The position numbers were made by a program, and so were the translations under genes. The notes below the pieces were generated by a model. The model was not told the origin of the DNA and ran no database searches. It saw only the letters and a list, made by a program, of their open reading frames with translations. Below, piece after piece: positions 6,931-10,037 of a stretch of 10,037 nt of DNA. Within the stretch, counting starts at the first letter, position 1; each line of letters begins with the position of its first letter. Where the stretch lies: the NCBI GenBank assembly GCA_003517915.1, contig DOZQ01000070.1:1-10037 (forward strand). Reading direction: 5' to 3'. Origin of the DNA: Oscillospiraceae bacterium. GTDB taxonomy: Bacteria; Bacillota; Clostridia; Oscillospirales; Acutalibacteraceae.

Positions 6931-8672
6931 TGCGCGTCACCTCTCTTTATAGCGCCGAATTTGCACATCTGTACACACACGCCGCAGCCAACGCACTGCG
7001 CCGGGTCGATCACGGCCTTTTTGTCTTTTATGCTGATGGCGGGGCAGCCTATGCGCATACAGGCTTTGCAGCCGGTGCAGGCTTCCTTGTCAGCGTGAAG
7101 GGGCGGCGCGTGCTTTACGGATTTAAGCAGCGCGCAGGGGCGCCGGACTATAATAACCGACGGTTCTTTCGCCGCCAGCTCCTCTTTCACCGCTTTTTCG
7201 GTTTCTGAAAGCTGTGCCGGGTCGACCACGCGCACCCTTGGAATTCCGCAGGCCTTGCAAAGTGCCTCGAGGTTTACGGCGGCGGTTGGGTCGCCGTGGA
7301 TATCATATCCCGTGGTGGGGTTTTGCTGGTGCCCGGTCATGCCGGTTATGGAATTGTCAAGGATTAAAACTGTCGATACCCCGCGGTTGTAAGCGATGTC
7401 GATAAGCCCGGTAACGCCCGAGTGGATAAATGTTGAGTCACCGATTACCGCGACCGCTCCGGCCGCGAATTCATCGCCTCTGGCCTTGTTCATGCCGTGC
7501 AGCATGGATACCGACGCGCCCATGCATACACAAGCGTCAAGCGCGCCAAGCGGCGGCAGCGCTCCAAGGGTGTAACAGCCGATATCACCGCTGACAGTTA
7601 GCTTTAATTTTTTCAGCACATAAAATATCCCTCTGTGGGGGCAACCCGGGCACAGCACCGGAGGTCTGCCGGGTAAATCTTCACCGAACTGTTCGGTTTC
7701 GTTTATCTTCCCTAGAATTTTTTCGGCTACAATCCGCTGTGACAGCTCACCCAAATTCCCGAATAATTCCTTTCCGATGACATTCACGCCGTTCGCCTTG
7801 CAGTGGGCTTCAATAATCCCATCCAGCTCCTCGACAACATAAACCGTCTCAAAGCGCGCCGCGAACTCCCGGATTTTTTTCACCGGCAGCGGATTTATCA
7901 TATCCAGCTTCAAATAGCAGGCGTTCTCTCCCAGCGCCTCTTTGGCGTACTGATAGGAAACACCTGAGGTGATGATTCCGATTTTCGCGTTTTCGTTTCC
8001 CATAACGCGGTTAATCTGTGCATTGCTTTCCGCCCATTCGGTGAGGGCTTTCATCCTCTGCTCCACCACCGCGTGGCGTTTTATCGCCATCGCGGGCATC
8101 ATGACATATTTGCCGGGGTCTTTTTTATATTCCTTCACAGGGACATCTACCCGCTCACCGGTTTGAACCAGGCTGCGCGAATGAGAAACGCGGGTGGAAA
8201 GGCGGATTATAACCGGGGTGTCATACTGCTCTGAAAGCGTGTAAGCGAGCAGGGCAAAATCCCTGCATTCCTGCGAATCGGAAGGCTCAAGCATGGGCAG
8301 CTTGGCGGCTATCGCGTGATGGCGCGAATCCTGCTCGTTCTGGGAGGAGTGCATGCCCGGGTCGTCGGCCACCGCGATAACCATCCCGCCGTTTATGCCG
8401 GTGTAGGACGCCGTATACAAAGGATCGGCCGCGACGTTCAGTCCCACATGCTTCATTCCGCAAAAGGAGCGGGCTCCCGCTATCGCGGCACCTATGGCCA
8501 CCTCGGCGGCGACCTTTTCGTTCGGCGCCCATTCGGCGTAGATTTCTTTATACTCGGCGGCATATTCGGTGATTTCGGTGCTCGGCGTACCCGGATAGCT
8601 TGAAACCACCCGGCATCCGGCTTCATAAAGCCCGCGCGCCACCGCCTCGTTTCCCAGCAACAATTTTTTCAT
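6927..8672 (-). CDS. iorA: Indolepyruvate:ferredoxin oxidoreductase, alpha subunit
   Basis: This 581-residue, full-length subunit oxidatively decarboxylates arylpyruvates from Trp, Phe and Tyr transamination to arylacetyl-CoA. In order: the pyrimidine-side domain starting MKKLLLGNEAVARGL with SSYPGTPSTEI at 24-34; a central domain with ITSGVSYQYAKEAL (234-247) and the VEELDG segment at 280-285; CPGCPHRG at 341-348; and the thiamine diphosphate/Mg site from GDSTF (411-415) to DNSITGMTGHQ (439-449). The C-terminus carries two ferredoxin-type clusters, C532-x2-C-x2-C538-x4-C543P and C560-x2-C-x2-C566-x3-C570, that pass electrons to ferredoxin. The first has four residues before its last cysteine, one more than the classical spacing. 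The start is ATG 8672 with AGGAG (complement of 8681-8685) eight bases upstream. No convincing promoter is seen in the 282-base gap upstream. Confidence 0.97.
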   Translation of the reverse strand: MKKLLLGNEAVARGLYEAGCRVVSSYPGTPSTEITEYAAEYKEIYAEWAPNEKVAAEVAIGAAIAGARSFCGMKHVGLNVAADPLYTASYTGINGGMVIAVADDPGMHSSQNEQDSRHHAIAAKLPMLEPSDSQECRDFALLAYTLSEQYDTPVIIRLSTRVSHSRSLVQTGERVDVPVKEYKKDPGKYVMMPAMAIKRHAVVEQRMKALTEWAESNAQINRVMGNENAKIGIITSGVSYQYAKEALGENACYLKLDMINPLPVKKIREFAARFETVYVVEELDGIIEAHCKANGVNVIGKELFGNLGELSQRIVAEKILGKINETEQFGEDLPGRPPVLCPGCPHRGIFYVLKKLKLTVSGDIGCYTLGALPPLGALDACVCMGASVSMLHGMNKARGDEFAAGAVAVIGDSTFIHSGVTGLIDIAYNRGVSTVLILDNSITGMTGHQQNPTTGYDIHGDPTAAVNLEALCKACGIPRVRVVDPAQLSETEKAVKEELAAKEPSVIIVRRPCALLKSVKHAPPLHADKEACTGCKACMRIGCPAISIKDKKAVIDPAQCVGCGVCVQMCKFGAIKRGDAQ

Positions 8673-8730
8673 CTGTTCTTCTCCTATTTATAGCTTTGCC
8701 CGGCACTGCGGGCGATTTTTAATCCGCCGA

Positions 8731-8778
8731 TTGTAGGGGGATTTACCCGCGGAACGACACAGGGGCCGTTCCCTACAA
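8731..8778. repeat. Short inverted-repeat intergenic element (TTGTAGGG family)
   Basis: A 48-base element bounded by TTGTAGGG (8731-8738) and its exact complement CCCTACAA (8771-8778). Inside, GGAACG (8751-8756) pairs with CGTTCC (8767-8772), so two alternative hairpins are possible. From memory this resembles small GC-rich repeats scattered between genes of Clostridia ('gtagggg...cccctac'), but only one copy is visible here. It lies upstream of iorA and could affect the operon leader. Confidence 0.55.
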
Positions 8779-8803
8779 ATAGACACTACTTTTTCTCGTT
8801 TCA

Positions 8804-8966
8804 AGAACCTGTTAATATAGCCCGAATTGCTCAGATTTTAAGAGGAATTTTTGTCAGACGAGACGAAAAAACGCCGCTGTGGTGTTCCCACTGCAAGTTT
8901 TTACAACAAAGTATGACGGAAATTCCGCTAAAAGATGGGCATTGAGCGGTTATGTTAACGGGTTCT
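8804..8966. repeat. Long imperfect palindrome, MITE-like element
   Basis: The ends AGAACCTGTTAATATA (8804-8819) and TATGTTAACGGGTTCT (8951-8966) pair over 16 bp with two G-U pairs. Further in, GCTCA (8829-8833) sits opposite TGAGC (8943-8947), TTTT (8836-8839) opposite AAAA (8930-8933), and GGAATTTTTGTCA (8844-8856) pairs with TGACGGAAATTCC (8914-8926) over 13 bp with two G-U pairs. AAAAAC (8867-8872) pairs with GTTTTT (8897-8902), and GTGG (8879-8882) with CCAC (8888-8891) around a five-base loop. The whole 163 bases therefore fold into one long hairpin. No transposase is encoded and no clear target duplication is seen beyond a possible CA on each side. Its right end supplies the last codons and TAA of the ligase gene. 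Confidence 0.65.
8866..8902 (-). terminator. Terminator-like core inside the palindromic element
   Basis: On the - strand the order is AAAAAC, a hairpin GC-A-GTGG-(GAACA)-CCAC-A-GC, then GGCGTTTTTT, which is the A-tract/hairpin/T-tract layout of an intrinsic terminator. It lies about 50 bases past the ligase stop, so it may end that transcript and insulate iorA. The stem is short with one A-A mismatch, so efficiency is uncertain. Confidence 0.4.
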
Positions 8967-10037
8967 CAGATCCAGCACACGCTGTGCCTTGCCCTGGAAC
9001 CTTTGCAGGGTTTTCGGCTCGACCAGGCTGACCTTGGCCTCAAGCCCCAAAACGGATTTCAGCCGCGCGCGTACATTGTTTTGCAGCCGTTCAAGCTCCC
9101 TGTAGCGCTCGAGCATACTCGAGTCATACAGCTCAATTTTAACCTCGAGCGTGTCGGCATAGCCCTCTCTGCGCACAATAAGCTGATAATGCGGCCCGAC
9201 CTGATCGACGCCCAGAAGAACGCTTTCCACCTGAGACGGAAAAACGTTGACTCCCCGGATTTTCAGCATATCGTCCGACCGACCCATTATCTTTGCCATG
9301 CGCGCGGTGGTTCTGCCGCATTCGCAAGGCTCGGTCGTGATATTGGTAATATCCTTGGTGCGGTAACGCAGCAGCGGAATCGCTTCTTTGGTCAAAGTGG
9401 TCGCGACCAGTTCGCCTGTGCTGCCCGGGCTTAAAACCTCAAGGGTTTTGGGGTCTATAGTCTCGCACAAAAAATGATCCTCATTTATATGCAGACCCCG
9501 GCGCAGGTGGCATTCACCCGACATGCCCGGGCCGCACAGCTCGGACATACCGTAATTGTCGGTGGCGAACAGACCCCATTCCCGCTCAAGCTCGTCGCGC
9601 ATTTCGGGCGTGCTGCCCTCTGAGCCGAATAAACCCAGCTCAAGATGATAGTCCGACGCGGGGAAATCCGCCTCGCGCATCGCCTCGGCAAGGTATAAGC
9701 CGTAGCTTGGGGTGGCGACTAGGGTATTGGTGCCGAAATCCCGCATATACATAAGCTGGCGTTCGGTGTTGCCGCTCGAGCAGGGGATTATGGACGCGCC
9801 GATTTTTTCAAGGCCGTAATGCAGTCCCAGCGCGCCGGTGAACATGCCGTAGCCAAAGGATATCTGCACAACCGTATGCTCGCCCGCGCCGACCCCGAAG
9901 GTGAGCCGTGCCACCATCTCGGCCCAGTTTTCAAGGTCGTTTTTGGTGTAGCCCACAACCGTCGGCTTGCCAGTCGTGCCGGAGGACGCGTGTATGCGCG
10001 CGATTTTTTTCTGCGGCACCGCAAATAATCCGAACGG
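8955..10037 (-). CDS. Second phenylacetate-CoA ligase paralogue (partial, 5' end outside window)
   Basis: The frame stays open to base 10037, so about 75 N-terminal residues lie outside the window; the 360 visible ones align with residue 76 to the end of the other ligase (PFGLFAVPQKK against [11 protein letters not shown]). The same motifs are intact: [40 protein letters not shown] and QGKAQRV, the last carrying the catalytic lysine. C176, H183, C238 and C240 of the visible fragment match the cysteine/histidine set of the paralogue. The body differs clearly, for example VGAGEHTVVQISFGYGMFTG against [21 protein letters not shown], so this is an old duplication and not a recent copy. It may prefer a different aryl acid. 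The final residues RTR and the stop are encoded by the end of a palindromic element, so the native C-terminus may have been replaced. Confidence 0.93.
   Translation of the reverse strand, partial: PFGLFAVPQKKIARIHASSGTTGKPTVVGYTKNDLENWAEMVARLTFGVGAGEHTVVQISFGYGMFTGALGLHYGLEKIGASIIPCSSGNTERQLMYMRDFGTNTLVATPSYGLYLAEAMREADFPASDYHLELGLFGSEGSTPEMRDELEREWGLFATDNYGMSELCGPGMSGECHLRRGLHINEDHFLCETIDPKTLEVLSPGSTGELVATTLTKEAIPLLRYRTKDITNITTEPCECGRTTARMAKIMGRSDDMLKIRGVNVFPSQVESVLLGVDQVGPHYQLIVRREGYADTLEVKIELYDSSMLERYRELERLQNNVRARLKSVLGLEAKVSLVEPKTLQRFQGKAQRVLDLRTR

Noticed and set aside
8287..8603. Open frames in both directions inside iorA
   Set aside because: Arg/Gly-rich shadows of the full-length, motif-complete iorA.
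8687..8692. TATAAA just upstream of iorA as a -10 box
   Set aside because: It would start transcription inside the ribosome binding site and no -35 element is present at the right distance.
8698..8713. GCCCG/CGGGC hairpin followed by ATTTTT on the + strand, upstream of iorA
   Set aside because: Only a 5-bp stem with no + strand gene upstream to terminate; on the - strand it is merely a small leader hairpin.
1..10037. CRISPR arrays, tRNA or rRNA genes, transposases
   Set aside because: No regularly spaced direct repeats, cloverleaf-like segments or transposase motifs were seen on either strand.

Overview
The window looks like a Clostridia-type Firmicutes chromosome, probably Oscillospiraceae-like. 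The signs are strong AGGAGG ribosome binding sites, moderately high GC with AT-rich intergenic regions, an anaerobic ferredoxin-linked 2-oxoacid oxidoreductase, and PBSX/Mu-like contractile tail genes. This assignment is an inference from gene content; no rRNA or tRNA is present to confirm it.

Region 1 (1-3464, + strand) is the distal end of a contractile tail (baseplate) operon: the end of a probable hub protein, a spike, a gp25/W-like wedge protein, a baseplate J-like wedge protein, a Mu gp48/YmfQ-like protein and a short fibre-like protein. The order matches Mu gp44-gp48 and PBSX XkdQ-XkdU. The genes are tightly spaced and the operon closes with a 15-bp stem-loop at 3422-3464. No holin, endolysin, integrase or fibre chaperone follows, so this is either the right edge of a prophage or a phage-tail-like particle (tailocin) locus.

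Region 2 (3465-4524) is a separate cassette. A markedly AT-rich gene of unknown function (3598-4389) has its own promoter (TTGAAT, 17-bp spacer, TATAAT) and lies between two terminators, the arrangement of a phage moron. A very short ORF with a good ribosome binding site follows at 4421-4447 and may be a gene remnant. The second terminator, a perfect 34-base palindrome, is shared with the convergent chromosomal genes.

Region 3 (4538-10037, - strand) is an aryl-acid metabolism cluster. In transcription order it holds a 5'-truncated phenylacetate-CoA ligase paralogue, a 282-base intergenic region with repeats, iorA, iorB (overlapping iorA by 4 bases), a complete phenylacetate-CoA ligase, and a double-ACT-domain protein with its own extended -10 promoter. 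IorAB interconverts arylpyruvates and arylacetyl-CoA with ferredoxin, and the ligases interconvert arylacetates and arylacetyl-CoA. The set can therefore ferment aromatic amino acids to arylacetates or, in reverse, assimilate arylacetates for aromatic amino acid synthesis. The ACT protein is a plausible sensor of the aromatic amino acids.

The intergenic region between the ligase paralogue and iorA carries two MITE-like inverted-repeat elements. The larger (8804-8966) folds on itself over about 163 bases, and its right end supplies the last codons and stop of the ligase gene. The likeliest undescribed items in the window are the moron-like gene and this palindromic element.
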